Shown here piece by piece: positions 1 through 9,503 of a stretch of 64,000 bases of DNA. The stretch spans positions 372,001-436,000 of the forward strand of contig NZ_NWQK01000001.1 in the NCBI RefSeq assembly GCF_002817655.1. Direction: 5' to 3'. Below the pieces are notes generated by a model that saw only the letters and a list, made by a program, of their open reading frames with translations, did not search any database and was not told the DNA's origin. Position numbers and translations under genes: made by a program. Each line of letters starts with the position of its first letter. Position 1 is the stretch's first letter. The stretch is from Candidatus Chlamydia corallus (GTDB taxonomy: Bacteria > Chlamydiota > Chlamydiia > Chlamydiales > Chlamydiaceae).

Positions 1-120
1 TCACAGTCAGGCTATGAATCTTCGAGACGAGGATAGAGAAAACCATATTTGCTAGGCTATAGAGAACAGGCCGCCGATATAAATAGCTAAGGGTAATTTG
101 TAAGTGAAAGTAGCTCAAAT

Positions 121-387
121 TTAAATCACCTGATTTTGTGTTATTAAGCACTCCATTTCTAACCACTGTTGTGTTTGCCAGTCATGAAGAATAATGGAAG
201 CTCCAAATCCATATCCGATTTCCTCTAGGAATTGACGAGCGCTTTCAGATAGAAGAAGCGTCTTGACGGCTGACGTTCCAATTGCTTCGGTTACGGAGAT
301 TCCTTGGGAGCGTGGAGAAGAAAGGAGCGTGTTCCCGTAGCAAAGGATAATACTTAAAAATGGTAGTAAAAATTTAAAAGCTTTCAT
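121..387 (-). CDS. Small exported hypothetical protein (CT795 position)
   Basis: An 88-residue protein with no family I recognise. The N-terminus is a clear export signal: Lys at 2 and 5, a hydrophobic stretch at residues 6-20, and a possible cleavage site near the serine-rich LLSSP segment. It lies downstream of dnaG on the same strand, the position of C. trachomatis CT795 as I recall it. That protein is reported as secreted and, from memory, is roughly twice as long, so this one may be shortened. After its stop another minus-strand frame stays open to base 1, which would fit a frameshift but proves nothing. Function unknown. Confidence 0.6.
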   Translation of the reverse strand: MKAFKFLLPFLSIILCYGNTLLSSPRSQGISVTEAIGTSAVKTLLLSESARQFLEEIGYGFGASIILHDWQTQQWLEMECLITQNQVI

Positions 388-615
388 GAAAAAACTAATA
401 ATAAAAATAAAAACGAAACAGTATTTTATATTAAATTTATTAAATTTTCAATGATTTAGAAATAAGATTGAATTTATTAAGAAACAACGAACCCGATCGG
501 TCTGTTTAAATCATAATCGTTAAAGATCCCTTGACAAAAGATATGATGAAAAGTCTAAAAAACCCTGAGGTATGTTTTTAGAAAAACAAGAATTCTTTAT
601 AAAAGAAGGAGTGGC

Positions 616-2400
616 TTAAGAAAGAACTGGGTCTTCTGGATCTAGCAAACTGATTATTGTTCTATCTTTACGCAATTGAACATAATCTTCCAAAATTTCA
701 AGCTTTTTATCTTGAGCATTTTGGTTGAGAGACAAGGGCTGGCATTGCTCGCGCCATTTCCTATCTGCCATTCTCTGAAGAGATTGTACGAAGATGGTAT
801 CTAGGGCACTTATGTTTAGGCGGCGTTTTGTTAACAATTGAAGAATTTCGGAATCAGAAAGCAGCTCAAGAGCTTCATCCAATGGAACATTTTTTCGATA
901 TTTTTCATAATAGGAAATCATAAAAACAAAGAGCTTCCTGCATTCGGAATGTTTAAAATCCTCTGGAACAAAGTAGTATTGTGCAGTATAGAGAATTTTA
1001 GCATTGAATCCGCAAAAAAGCATACAACGCAAGACATCTGTTTCCATCACAATATCGGGATGAAGCTTTGGAACTTTTTGTTTTATTGGAATTTTTTGTG
1101 GTGCAGTTTTCCCCTGAGGGTTTGCTAAGGACAATACCATATCTTCTGGTATGGTCATTAACGAGGCCAACTGCTTCAGATGCTCGTATACAAGAATAGG
1201 GCTACCCCAGTGCTTGATTTGACGAATAGCTTCTTCAACTATAAGAGCTTTTTCTCTTGGGCCAAATTTCGGGTAGGAGCTAATTTTTTCACTGATCAAA
1301 AAAGTAAGATAGTCTTCACTTTGTTCTAATAAGGCAATGAGCGTAGAGCTTCCTCGTTGCACAAGAAAAGAATCGGGATCATGGCCCTGAGGTAGCCTAC
1401 ATACAAATACTGACATCCCAGCAGTTTGACAAAGATCACCAACACGTAGTGCAGCTTTATTTCCTGCTTCATCACTGTCGAAAAGTAGAAAAACTTTTAT
1501 AACTCCCAGCTTACTTAACTCTTTCACATGTTCCTCTGTGAATGCTGTTCCTTGAGCCGCCAATGTACAATTAAATCCTGAATCTATCATTTGCAGGCAA
1601 TCAGCCTGTCCTTCTACTAAGATTACCTTTTTTTCTTTTGCTATCCTCCTACGAGAAAAGTTTAGCCCGAAGAGAATCCTCGACTTTTTGAATATAGGAG
1701 TTTCTGGAGTGTTCACATACTTGCCTCCTTGAGAGTTTTCTAAAAATTTCCTCGATGAAAATCCAATAGTATGTCCTAACGCATCATGGACAGGAAAAAC
1801 GATCCTTCGCGAAAACAAAAACCATTTATTCCCTAAAAACCCTGCAGTATGCAGTTGTTCTTGTGAGATTTTCCTTTCTTGCATTGCTTGTAAAAAAAGA
1901 GACTGCTCGGGTCCATAACCCAAATGAAATCGATCTATTGTATCTGGGGAAAATCCGCGCTGATATAAATACTGCAAAGCCTGTCTACCTTCGGGAAGGT
2001 GATACAAGCAATAGCGAAAAAAAGTCTCCGCTTCACTGTTGATTTGACGCAGTTCTTCTTTCAATCCCTGAGGAGGAGTGTATCCTGAATCCTTAGGTTT
2101 CAGGACTAGATCTACTTGAAATTTTTTAGATAATACTAAAACAGCTTCGGTAAAGGAGTAACCTAAGTGCTGCATTAGAAAGCCAATGGCATCCCCGTGT
2201 GCACCACATCCAAAGCAGTGGTAGTGCGCACCCGTAGGATTCACAATAAAGGAAGGTGTTTTTTCTGTATGAAAAGGACAACACGCCTTGTATGTTGCAC
2301 CTGATCGCTTCAAGTGAATGTGTTCTGAAAGGACGTCCACAATATCTATACTGTGTCTCAAGTTATCTAAGCTGTCTTCCGTATACATAGCAGTACCCAA
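616..2400 (-). CDS. dnaG: DNA primase DnaG
   Basis: Makes the RNA primers for leading- and lagging-strand replication, working with the replicative helicase. The 594-residue length is normal. The N-terminal CHC2 zinc finger has C41, H44, C62 and C65, with the typical CPFHTEKTPSF block. The TOPRIM catalytic domain follows, with Glu263 in LVEGQAD and the metal-binding DSD at 308-310. The C-terminal part, about residue 430 onward, would be the helicase-binding domain and is weakly conserved. The start at 2400 gives MGTAMYTED; an in-frame ATG four codons later (2388) is equally possible, since neither has a good ribosome-binding site. It is transcribed away from mutS. Confidence 0.95.
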   Translation of the reverse strand: MGTAMYTEDSLDNLRHSIDIVDVLSEHIHLKRSGATYKACCPFHTEKTPSFIVNPTGAHYHCFGCGAHGDAIGFLMQHLGYSFTEAVLVLSKKFQVDLVLKPKDSGYTPPQGLKEELRQINSEAETFFRYCLYHLPEGRQALQYLYQRGFSPDTIDRFHLGYGPEQSLFLQAMQERKISQEQLHTAGFLGNKWFLFSRRIVFPVHDALGHTIGFSSRKFLENSQGGKYVNTPETPIFKKSRILFGLNFSRRRIAKEKKVILVEGQADCLQMIDSGFNCTLAAQGTAFTEEHVKELSKLGVIKVFLLFDSDEAGNKAALRVGDLCQTAGMSVFVCRLPQGHDPDSFLVQRGSSTLIALLEQSEDYLTFLISEKISSYPKFGPREKALIVEEAIRQIKHWGSPILVYEHLKQLASLMTIPEDMVLSLANPQGKTAPQKIPIKQKVPKLHPDIVMETDVLRCMLFCGFNAKILYTAQYYFVPEDFKHSECRKLFVFMISYYEKYRKNVPLDEALELLSDSEILQLLTKRRLNISALDTIFVQSLQRMADRKWREQCQPLSLNQNAQDKKLEILEDYVQLRKDRTIISLLDPEDPVLS

Positions 2401-2486
2401 CTTGGTTATGCTGCAATTTTAACTTACAGATTTTTTGAGTTTAAAAAGACTAAGGCTCTACAAAATAGAGAGACTCTCCCCAATTA

Positions 2487-2515
2487 TTGATTTACTTCTG
2501 TATTTTGTCTAATGT
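2487..2515 (+). promoter_or_regulatory. Putative sigma-66 promoter for the mutS operon
   Basis: TTGATT at 2487-2492 and TAATGT at 2510-2515 are separated by 17 bases, close to the consensus for the chlamydial housekeeping sigma factor. It lies in the divergent dnaG/mutS gap and would start a transcript about 150 bases before the small ORF that leads into mutS. Found by eye only. Confidence 0.4.
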
Positions 2516-2672
2516 AGCGTTCCTTGCTGACTGAATTTCTTTTATACTAGGTAATTTTTATAAAAAGGAGTTTTCTATTTATAGCCTCCAAGGAAAGGAT
2601 TTTCTACCGAGAATTGCCTTGGAATTAATACCGTATCATGTTTATCTTTCTTAAAGGGAAGCGGCCCTTGAT

Positions 2673-2867
2673 GTGGCATTCTTAGTTCCCACTCTAGATT
2701 TAAAACTGAGGTTGTCTCTCAGGAATTTTAGAGACTCGTTCGAACACTCTACTTTCCTGTATAGTCACAGGAACTCTGGCAGAAGCCGCGGTAATAAGTT
2801 AGCTAAATGCATTTTAAATCCTACTGGTAATACAGAAACAATAACGTACATTGCGAATAAGTTATGA
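2673..2867 (+). CDS. Possible small protein translationally coupled to mutS
   Basis: A 64-codon ORF with a GTG start whose stop overlaps the mutS start as ATGA, an arrangement typical of translational coupling. The predicted protein is basic and has no motif I recognise. C. trachomatis has, as I recall, a small hypothetical gene (CT793) at this place. The stretch 2778-2796 within it closely resembles the universal 530-loop of 16S rRNA, which makes the coding call less certain. It could instead be a leader region. Roughly 40% sure that it is translated. Confidence 0.35.
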   Translation: MAFLVPTLDLKLRLSLRNFRDSFEHSTFLYSHRNSGRSRGNKLAKCILNPTGNTETITYIANKL

Positions 2868-5350
2868 CGGAAAAAAAACCTACCCCCATGATGGAACAAT
2901 GGCATCAGTGCAAAGAAAAAGCTGGAGAGTCTGTACTTTTATTTCGGATGGGAGACTTTTACGAAGCTTTTTATGACGATGCTGTTCTTTTATCTCAACA
3001 TTTGGAACTTACTCTAACACAAAGACAGGGGATTCCTATGAGTGGGATCCCTCACGCTACAGTCGATACCTATGTCGATCGCCTTATTAGCAAGGGATTC
3101 AAAGTTGCTATTGCGGAACAATTCGATGAGTGTTCAAAAGAAAAAGAGAGTAAAAAAACGGGTCCGATGGCCCGAGATATTCAAAGGTTTGTTACCCCTG
3201 GTACTTTACTTGCCTCCTCGCTGCTCCATGAAAAATCCAATAACTATATTGTTGCTATCAATCGTGTAGGATCTCTTTTCGGTTTTGCTTGTTTAGACCT
3301 TTCTACAGGATCTTTCCTTATTGAAGAATGTGATAATACTAAGGAGCTTGTTGACGAGATCTGTCGTCTTTCCCCCTCTGAGGTGCTCTCATATAGTAAA
3401 TTTTACAATAAAGAAACCTCTGTTGTAATGCAGCTACAACAACACCTTAAGCTTACCTTATCCACATATGCAGACTGGGCCTTCGAACATAAGTTCGCCT
3501 CTCAAAAACTTACAACTCATTTTCGGGTAGCCTCTCTAGATGGGTTTGGCCTGAAAGGTTTGGTCCCAGCGATCAACGCTGCTGGAGGTCTTCTCTCTTA
3601 TATCCAAGATAAACTCTTATTACCTACAAAACACATTGCGATTCCTAAAACCCGTGGAAAACAGCAGAAGTTGTTAATAGATACGTCATCCCAAATTAAT
3701 CTAGAACTCCTAGCCCCCCTTAATGATCCTCAGGGGAAAAATTCTCTCTTGCGTATTATGGATCATACAAATACACCTATGGGAGGAAGACTCTTACGTC
3801 AAATTTTAGTCAGCCCTTTCTACAATCCTAAAGAGATCCTTGTACGCCAAGATGCTGTAGAATTTTTCTTTCGACAAGTGACATTGAGGAAAAATATCAA
3901 AACGTATCTTTGTCAAGTACGTGATATCGAACGTCTGATGACCAAGGTAACGACAGGATGGGCGGGACCTAGAGATATCGGTATGCTTAGAGATTCCTTT
4001 TGTGCAGGAGCTCAAATCTATGAACAACTTGCATCTTCTAATCTTCCCGAATTTTTTGTAAATACATGTTCCTTAGGTGCGGAATTATCCTCATTAATCG
4101 AGCTGCTTTCAACAGCATTACATGGGGACCTTCCTTTCCGTGTCTCGGAAGGAAATGTCTTTGTAGATGATTTCCACGATGATTTAAAACGTCTACGCCA
4201 CAATCAAGGACATTCTCAAGAATGGCTTTGGGAATACCAAGAACGTATTCGTAAGGAAACAGGAATCAAGAAACTCAAAGTCTGTTTTGCTCAGGCTTTA
4301 GGATATTACATTGAAGTGAACAGCGACCTTGCTCCTCGGCTTCCTAAAGAGTTCATCCGTCGGCAATCACGACTACATGCAGAAAGGTTTACTACTGTTG
4401 AGCTGCAACAGTTCCAAGATGATATGTCCAACATTTCTGATAAACTTCAATCTTTAGAAACCCAATTCTTCAAAGATCTTTGCTCACAAATCCTACAATT
4501 ACGTACAGAGATCTTGACTCTATCTCAAAATCTAGCAGATCTAGACTATATAATTTCTCTTGCGGAGCTCGCAGATACCCAAGGCTATTGTCGTCCTCGT
4601 TTAGATACAAGCGATGCCTTATGTATTTATCGCGGCTGCCATCCTGTAGCAAAAACTCTTTTAGATACTGGGAAATTTATTCCCAATGACACTGAAATGC
4701 GTGGCTCACAAACCCGGATGATCCTACTTACTGGGCCTAACATGGCGGGGAAATCTACGTATATCCGTCAGGTAGCTCTTTTGGTGATTATGGCTCAAAT
4801 GGGATCCTATATCCCTGCAAAGTCAGCCCACATCGGAGTTATTGATAAAATCTTTACTAGGATAGGCGCTGGAGATAACCTCTCAAAAGGAATGTCTACT
4901 TTCATGGTAGAAATGGCTGAAACTGCCAATATCCTTCACAATGCGACCGACCGCTCCCTAGTAATTTTAGATGAGGTAGGAAGAGGTACAAGTACTTATG
5001 ATGGCCTTGCCATTGCTCAAGCAGTTGTAGAATATCTTCTTTTTACTGATAAAAAGAAGGCTAAAACGCTCTTTGCAACTCATTATAAAGAGTTGACTAC
5101 TTTGGAAAATCATTGCCCTCACGTAGAAAATTTTCATGCTGGTGTTAAAGATAAAGCGGGGCAACCTGTTTTCTTATATGAGATTCTTAAGGGACACTCA
5201 CAAAAAAGTTTTGGCATTCATGTTGCCAGGCTTGCTGGCTTTCCCCTTTGTGTGGTATCGAGAGCTCAGCAGATCTTAAGACAATTAGAGGGCCCAGAAT
5301 CGATTACCTCTCCTGTTCAAGATAAGATGCAACAGCTTACGTTATTCTAG
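2864..5350 (+). CDS. mutS: DNA mismatch repair protein MutS
   Basis: Recognises mismatches and small loops and starts mismatch repair with MutL. The 828-residue length is close to the bacterial norm. The mismatch-binding wedge motif is at the N-terminus (Phe32 and Glu34 in GDFYEAF). The ATPase domain has Walker [10 protein letters not shown] at 624-632, the Walker B/signature region [12 protein letters not shown], and the switch His in ATHYKEL. The C-terminus is short, as expected without a long tetramerisation tail. Its start overlaps the stop of the preceding ORF, and uvrC follows after two bases, so two repair genes share an operon. Confidence 0.96.
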   Translation: MTEKKPTPMMEQWHQCKEKAGESVLLFRMGDFYEAFYDDAVLLSQHLELTLTQRQGIPMSGIPHATVDTYVDRLISKGFKVAIAEQFDECSKEKESKKTGPMARDIQRFVTPGTLLASSLLHEKSNNYIVAINRVGSLFGFACLDLSTGSFLIEECDNTKELVDEICRLSPSEVLSYSKFYNKETSVVMQLQQHLKLTLSTYADWAFEHKFASQKLTTHFRVASLDGFGLKGLVPAINAAGGLLSYIQDKLLLPTKHIAIPKTRGKQQKLLIDTSSQINLELLAPLNDPQGKNSLLRIMDHTNTPMGGRLLRQILVSPFYNPKEILVRQDAVEFFFRQVTLRKNIKTYLCQVRDIERLMTKVTTGWAGPRDIGMLRDSFCAGAQIYEQLASSNLPEFFVNTCSLGAELSSLIELLSTALHGDLPFRVSEGNVFVDDFHDDLKRLRHNQGHSQEWLWEYQERIRKETGIKKLKVCFAQALGYYIEVNSDLAPRLPKEFIRRQSRLHAERFTTVELQQFQDDMSNISDKLQSLETQFFKDLCSQILQLRTEILTLSQNLADLDYIISLAELADTQGYCRPRLDTSDALCIYRGCHPVAKTLLDTGKFIPNDTEMRGSQTRMILLTGPNMAGKSTYIRQVALLVIMAQMGSYIPAKSAHIGVIDKIFTRIGAGDNLSKGMSTFMVEMAETANILHNATDRSLVILDEVGRGTSTYDGLAIAQAVVEYLLFTDKKKAKTLFATHYKELTTLENHCPHVENFHAGVKDKAGQPVFLYEILKGHSQKSFGIHVARLAGFPLCVVSRAQQILRQLEGPESITSPVQDKMQQLTLF

Positions 5351-5352
5351 TT

Positions 5353-7164
5353 ATGCGCATTGAGGATTTTTCTCTCAAACTCATTCCTGCCTCTCCTGGA
5401 GTCTACTTGATGAAGGATATCCAGGGTCAAGTCCTCTATATTGGCAAAGCTAAAAATCTCAAAAATCGCTTAGCATCATATTTTCATGAGAAGGGGGACT
5501 CTCGAGAACGAATCCCATTTCTTCTAAAAAAGACCGCGACTATTGAAACTATTGTCGTTTCAAATGAAACTGAGGCTCTTCTTTTAGAAAACAATTTAAT
5601 TAAGCAGTACCATCCAAAATACAATGTGTTGCTCAAAGATGATAAAACCTTTTTCTGCCTTGCAATTTCCCTCTCCCATTCGTGGCCAAAAGTGGAAGCG
5701 GTTCGTACCAAAGGGATCACCTCTTCACAACGACAATTGATTTTTGGTCCTTATGTAAGTGCTGAAGCTTGTCACACACTTTTAGAGGTCATTAGTCAAT
5801 GGTTTCCTCTTAGAACCTGTTCAAATCGAGAGTTTGCCTTAAGGAAGCGGCCCTGCATTCTTTATGACATGAAGCGTTGCCTTGCTCCTTGTGTGGGACG
5901 CTGCACGCGCGAAGAATATCAAGGAACCTTAGAAAAGGCGATTCTCTTTCTCAAAGGAAAGATCGAAGAAGTTGTCAAGAATTTAGAAAAAGCTGTTCAG
6001 AAGGCCTCTGATAACTTGGAGTTTGAGCAAGCAGCTAATTACTACCGCACTTTGTCATTAATTAAGCAGGCAATGGCAAAGCAGCAAGTTGAAAAGTTTC
6101 ATTTCCAAAATATTGACGCGCTTGGTCTTTACAGGCATAAACAAAGGACTATTTTAACGATTCTTGCCGTCCGCTCAGGAAAACTTCTTGGAGCCCGCCA
6201 TTTCTCTTTCTTTGAAAATGCTCAAGAAGATCAAGACTTCCTCTCCTCCTTTATTTTACAATACTATGTTAACCAGCCTCATCTTCCCAAAGAAATTTTA
6301 CTACCTCTTCCTTTAGAATTTCCAACTCTCGCTTCCTTACTGAATGCAGATGCTCCCCCCCGCTTACGTTCTCCAAAAACAGGATATGGAAAAGGACTTC
6401 TCAATCTTGCATATCAAAATGCCAAGACGTATGCAGCAACTACAACCTCTTCATCAACTCTTCCCTACCAAGAATTCCAACAAGTACTGCGAACATCACA
6501 GTATCCTTACCGCATAGAATGCTACGATAATGCCCATATGCAAGGCGCTCATGCTATCGGAGTGTACATTGTATTTGAAAATAGTGGGTTCGAGCCCAAG
6601 CAATACCGCACGTTCTCCATTGATTCTGAAAAGACTAAGAATGACTTAGCTCTATTAGAAGAAGTGCTCTTAAGAAGGTTTCATTCATTGACCACCGCTC
6701 TTCCTGATATGATTGTGATTGATGGAGGAAAGACTCACTATAACAAGACAAAAAAAACACTCCAAACCCTCAACCTTACTGGAATCCAAGTCGTTACTAT
6801 AGCAAAAGAAAAAAGTAATCACAGTCGAGGGTTAAATAAAGAGAAAATTTTCTGCGAAACCTTTCCAGAAGGTCTTTCACTTCCTCCAACTTCTAATTTA
6901 TTACATTTCTTTCAAATCCTTCGTGATGAAGCGCATCGGTTTGCGATTAGTAAACACAGAAAAAAAAGAGGCAGGGCTTTGCTTATACAAGAAAAAATCC
7001 CTGGAATTGGGGAGGTAAAACGAAAACGATTATTGCAGAAATTCAAAAGCTGGGAACAAGTAATGCGTAGCTCCCAGGAAGAGCTGGAAGCTATTCCTGG
7101 GCTAACTAGGAAAGATATCGAAGAGCTTCTTACAAGGCAAAAAGCTTTCAACAAGTCTGAATAG
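5353..7164 (+). CDS. uvrC: Excinuclease ABC subunit C
   Basis: The nuclease subunit of nucleotide excision repair; it makes the 3' and 5' incisions after UvrAB find the lesion. The 603-residue protein has the usual order: GIY-YIG domain (GVY at 16-18, YIG at 29-31), a cysteine cluster ([11 protein letters not shown]), a UVR motif ([11 protein letters not shown]), the RNase H-like nuclease with conserved Asp in ECYDNAH and VIDGGK, and a C-terminal helix-hairpin-helix pair ([25 protein letters not shown]). It begins two bases after mutS and almost touches the convergent Asp23-like gene, leaving no room for a terminator between them. Confidence 0.96.
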   Translation: MRIEDFSLKLIPASPGVYLMKDIQGQVLYIGKAKNLKNRLASYFHEKGDSRERIPFLLKKTATIETIVVSNETEALLLENNLIKQYHPKYNVLLKDDKTFFCLAISLSHSWPKVEAVRTKGITSSQRQLIFGPYVSAEACHTLLEVISQWFPLRTCSNREFALRKRPCILYDMKRCLAPCVGRCTREEYQGTLEKAILFLKGKIEEVVKNLEKAVQKASDNLEFEQAANYYRTLSLIKQAMAKQQVEKFHFQNIDALGLYRHKQRTILTILAVRSGKLLGARHFSFFENAQEDQDFLSSFILQYYVNQPHLPKEILLPLPLEFPTLASLLNADAPPRLRSPKTGYGKGLLNLAYQNAKTYAATTTSSSTLPYQEFQQVLRTSQYPYRIECYDNAHMQGAHAIGVYIVFENSGFEPKQYRTFSIDSEKTKNDLALLEEVLLRRFHSLTTALPDMIVIDGGKTHYNKTKKTLQTLNLTGIQVVTIAKEKSNHSRGLNKEKIFCETFPEGLSLPPTSNLLHFFQILRDEAHRFAISKHRKKRGRALLIQEKIPGIGEVKRKRLLQKFKSWEQVMRSSQEELEAIPGLTRKDIEELLTRQKAFNKSE

Positions 7165-7166
7165 GC

Positions 7167-7637
7167 TTATCCTTCGGAATTCTCCATCAAGAAATCTTCG
7201 GGTGAAGGAAGATCTTGAACTAATACTTCTTCTTCACTTTCTTCATCAATAGGATCTTTTGGTTGTGTCAATCCCTTGATAACCACGTGCACAGCAGCCA
7301 CGTGAAGTCCTGTATACTCTGAAATTTCCGAAACAATACAGCCTTGGATTTCTTCTGTTTTTTCTGGTATAGAAACACCGTAATCTACATTTACTTCAAC
7401 ACGAACTTTGACTAAATGGTTTTTCGAATCTTGTTCTACATAGATTCCCTTCATTCTTTCGATATCTCTGCCAAATAGAGCATCTATTAGATTTCCTCCA
7501 AGGAGGGAAACACCATTAATTTTTGCTAAACAATGCAAAATAATTACTTGGATAACACGAGTTTCGATATCACGGCTGAATACTGTTTCAGGAAACTCAA
7601 TCTCTTTGACATCTAATTTTAAATTTTGTTTTTCCAT
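7167..7637 (-). CDS. Asp23/Gls24 family protein
   Basis: Resembles the Asp23/Gls24 envelope-stress family, small alpha/beta proteins of unclear biochemical role. The 156-residue protein shows the family blocks: an alternating strand/helix core with VRVEVNVDYGVSIPE and VAAVHVVIKGL, followed by an acidic tail. The start at 7637 is preferred because a strong GGAGGAGG ribosome-binding site sits six bases upstream; a longer reading back to 7712 would run through the leader. Its leader and start region form one copy of a duplicated sequence, the other copy lying before the next gene. It matches the place of C. trachomatis CT790. Cellular role in chlamydiae not known. Confidence 0.8.
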   Translation of the reverse strand: MEKQNLKLDVKEIEFPETVFSRDIETRVIQVIILHCLAKINGVSLLGGNLIDALFGRDIERMKGIYVEQDSKNHLVKVRVEVNVDYGVSIPEKTEEIQGCIVSEISEYTGLHVAAVHVVIKGLTQPKDPIDEESEEEVLVQDLPSPEDFLMENSEG

Positions 7638-7718
7638 TTTTCCTCCTCCAATGCGCTCTATTTCTTCTCTAGAGAAATATAACACCGTGGAAATAATAAG
7701 TGTTAGTGACAATCTAAT
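7617..7718. repeat. Imperfect direct repeat, copy A (start region of Asp23-like gene)
   Basis: About 100 bases that recur about 340 bases to the right. The best-conserved core is 19 identical bases (7692-7710), flanked by similar stretches around TCTAG, GAGAAAT and AAATTTTGTT. This copy contains the ribosome-binding site and ATG of the Asp23-like gene on the minus strand. Confidence 0.7.
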
Positions 7719-7956
7719 AGTCCAGCGGTTAATATGCTACATTCATTAGACCCTATTTCTAGTTACTTTACATGACTTACGGGTTCCCTTGCAGCTTTTT
7801 GGGAGCAAAGAAAAATAATCGTAACACTAAACGTTAGTTTTTTGTTTTAGAAATTTTAAACTCTGCAAGCTTAATTTTCTCTTTATTCTTCCTTCTCCCT
7901 AGAACAATGTATCAGAAAAAAGCCAAAATCGTCCTTGTTGCAACTACTCCTCTGAA

Positions 7957-8055
7957 ATTTAAATTTTGTTTTGTATTTTCCTTTCCAAACTTACCCTATT
8001 TCTCTAGCGAGAAATGCAACACTGTGGGAATAATAAGTGTTAGTGACGGTCTACT
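7957..8055. repeat. Imperfect direct repeat, copy B (leader of the membrane-protein gene)
   Basis: Diverged second copy of the sequence at 7617-7718, with 19 identical bases at 8029-8047. The position matching the minus-strand start codon has changed from ATG to ATA, so no gene starts here on the minus strand. The copy ends about 25 bases before the rightward gene at 8080, so it now forms that gene's upstream region. Confidence 0.7.
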
Positions 8056-8079
8056 AATCTTGCAGGTACGCTAGGCTTT

Positions 8080-8592
8080 ATGCTTCCTATTTCGATTTTA
8101 TTATTTTATGTGATTCTAGGTTGTTTATCTGCCTACATAGCAGATAAAAAAAACCGAAACCCGATTGGCTGGTTTTTTGCGGGAGCATTTTTTGGATTTA
8201 TCGGTCTAATTGTTCTTCTTCTTCTTCCTTCTCGTCAAAACAATACTTTAGAACAGGCCCAAGGTAACCCTTTTGATAACTCCAATCTTTTTGATGATCT
8301 AAAAAAAAGCTTCGAAGGTAAAAACAAAGAAGAGGAAGACGAACCATTATCATCGGAAGATCTTAAAGAAATTGTTATTGATACAGAGAAATGGTTTTAC
8401 TTAGATAAAGAGAGAAAAAACGTAGGTCCCCTATCTTTTGACAGTTTAGTCTTATTTTTAAAAGATCAAGAATCCTGCTCTAAAGAAAAAATCAATCCAA
8501 AAGAAATTTGGGTTTGGAAAAAGGGAATGGAAGATTGGAAACGAGTGAAGGATGTTGCGGCACTACAGCTGGCTTTGAAAGAAACAAAATAA
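8080..8592 (+). CDS. Membrane protein with GYF_2-like C-terminal domain
   Basis: A 170-residue protein with two N-terminal hydrophobic segments (about residues 1-20 and 29-48) separated by a short basic loop with an RNPIGW motif. An acidic linker follows, then a C-terminal domain resembling GYF_2/DUF4339: WFYLDKERKNVGPLSFDSL, then WVWKKGMEDW near the end. Such domains are probable protein-interaction modules, here presumably cytoplasmic. It sits at the place of C. trachomatis CT788. The duplicated repeat lies just upstream and a strong hairpin follows the stop. Function unknown. Confidence 0.75.
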   Translation: MLPISILLFYVILGCLSAYIADKKNRNPIGWFFAGAFFGFIGLIVLLLLPSRQNNTLEQAQGNPFDNSNLFDDLKKSFEGKNKEEEDEPLSSEDLKEIVIDTEKWFYLDKERKNVGPLSFDSLVLFLKDQESCSKEKINPKEIWVWKKGMEDWKRVKDVAALQLALKETK

Positions 8593-8627
8593 AACCCCAC
8601 ACTCTTCTTAAAATAGAGTTGGGGTTT
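8592..8627. terminator. Bidirectional hairpin terminator
   Basis: Arms at 8592-8605 and 8615-8627 pair as AAACCCCA(C)ACTCT with AGAGTTGGGGTTT, with one bulged C and a nine-base loop. The A/T flanks give U-runs on either strand. It lies between the convergent membrane-protein gene and rpsN, so it could serve both. Confidence 0.75.
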
Positions 8628-8639
8628 AACTAGAATAGA

Positions 8640-8945
8640 CTACCAACTAGCTTTAATGACTCCAGGAATTTCTCCCATAGAAGCCATTTGTCTAAAACAA
8701 ATTCTAGAGACAGCAAACTTTCTTAAGTAGCCTCTAGGACGACCTGTCAACAAGCACCTATTATGCAAACGTGTAGGAGAGGTGTCTCTCTTCATTTTAT
8801 TTAAAGCGATGCGGGCACTCTCTTTTTCTTCTTTGCTAACAGACAAACTCTTCACGATTTTACGAAGGTCTGATCGTTTTTTAAAATTAGCCTCTACCAA
8901 TCGTTGACGCTTAGCTTCTCTTGCTATTGATGATTTTTTCGCCAT
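8640..8945 (-). CDS. rpsN: 30S ribosomal protein S14
   Basis: Component of the small-subunit head, near the decoding site. The 101-residue protein is the long, zinc-free form: it has the C-terminal block [15 protein letters not shown] and ends in [12 protein letters not shown] as in E. coli S14, and lacks the two CxxC pairs of the short form. It follows rpmJ on the minus strand by 23 bases and so is probably co-transcribed with it. As in other chlamydiae it lies outside the main ribosomal protein operon. Confidence 0.96.
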   Translation of the reverse strand: MAKKSSIAREAKRQRLVEANFKKRSDLRKIVKSLSVSKEEKESARIALNKMKRDTSPTRLHNRCLLTGRPRGYLRKFAVSRICFRQMASMGEIPGVIKASW

Positions 8946-8968
8946 GCGTTTTACCTAAATTTTTTAAA

Positions 8969-9106
8969 TTACTTTTTACGGGCAGGTCCTGTTTGGCGCT
9001 GCTTTCGATTTGGATCTTTCTTATTAATTACGTAAAGGCGTCCTTTGCGGCGGACCAATTTATCCCCCTTAGATGGATCAGCCTTAACAGATGAACTAAC
9101 TTTCAT
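8969..9106 (-). CDS. rpmJ: 50S ribosomal protein L36
   Basis: Small basic protein of the large subunit, 45 residues, starting MKVSSSVK and ending in GPARKK. The start at 9106 is preferred over a longer reading to 9169 because it matches the family start and has GAAGG upstream. It contains no Cys or His, so it is the zinc-independent (C-minus) form of L36, with a short C-terminal extension. First gene of the rpmJ-rpsN unit, with a plausible promoter at 9169-9197. Confidence 0.93.
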   Translation of the reverse strand: MKVSSSVKADPSKGDKLVRRKGRLYVINKKDPNRKQRQTGPARKK

Positions 9107-9168
9107 GAAAATATTACCTTCACTTCTCATAAAAAAGGAGAAGCATATTAAGTTACAACAAGGAACCA

Positions 9169-9197
9169 ATTTAATCTCCTAGAAGCTTTTTTGACAA
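9169..9197 (-). promoter_or_regulatory. Putative promoter for rpmJ-rpsN
   Basis: On the minus strand TTGTCA (complement of 9192-9197) and TTAAAT (complement of 9169-9174) are separated by exactly 17 bases. The start of transcription would be near 9162, about 55 bases before rpmJ. It is the best match in this divergent gap; found by eye. Confidence 0.5.
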
Positions 9198-9272
9198 TAT
9201 CAGACTGTCATCTCTCGAATTTTCTTAGATCAGTTAGAAGAAAGCTGGTGTCTTCTTGTTGATCTTTATTGA

Positions 9273-9334
9273 TATAATCTTCTAAAATTTGGCCGAAGCC
9301 TCTCTAGTGAGACTAGTAAACCGTGAATGAGGCT
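9273..9334 (+). promoter_or_regulatory. rpmH promoter -10 box and hairpin leader
   Basis: A perfect TATAAT at 9273-9278, with no good -35 box 17 bases upstream, would start a transcript near 9285. The following leader can fold: outer stem AGCCTC (9297-9302) with GAGGCT (9329-9334), and inner stem CTAGT (9304-9308) with ACTAG (9312-9316). A GGGAG ribosome-binding site follows before the GTG start of rpmH. This could be a regulatory leader of a ribosomal protein operon or simply a stabilising hairpin. Confidence 0.4.
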
Positions 9335-9354
9335 AGGAATTATAGGGAGACACT

Positions 9355-9492
9355 GTGAAACGGACTTATCAACCTAGTAAAAGGAAACGCCGCAATTCTG
9401 TGGGTTTCCGTGCTCGTATGGCCACAAGAAATGGAAGAAAACTTTTGAATCGCCGTCGCCGCCACGGCAGACATGCTCTAGTCGATTTGTAA
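9355..9492 (+). CDS. rpmH: 50S ribosomal protein L34
   Basis: Very basic 45-residue protein of the large subunit. It starts with GTG and reads [18 protein letters not shown], then [18 protein letters not shown], the standard L34 signature, ending in HALVDL. GGGAG lies five bases before the start. rnpA follows after 11 bases, the widely conserved rpmH-rnpA pairing. It is too short to stand out by length and is identified by its motif. Confidence 0.96.
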   Translation: MKRTYQPSKRKRRNSVGFRARMATRNGRKLLNRRRRHGRHALVDL

Positions 9493-9503
9493 TTTAGTAT
9501 TTT

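Noticed and set aside
2640-2860. Possible rRNA or tmRNA fragment upstream of mutS
   Set aside because: Only 19 bases resemble 16S rRNA; the flanks do not match, and there is no tRNA-like end or tag reading frame of tmRNA.
7740-7956. Possible small RNA or third repeat copy between the two direct repeats
   Set aside because: A short near-palindrome around 7820-7840 is the only structure; no promoter or terminator pair supports an RNA gene.
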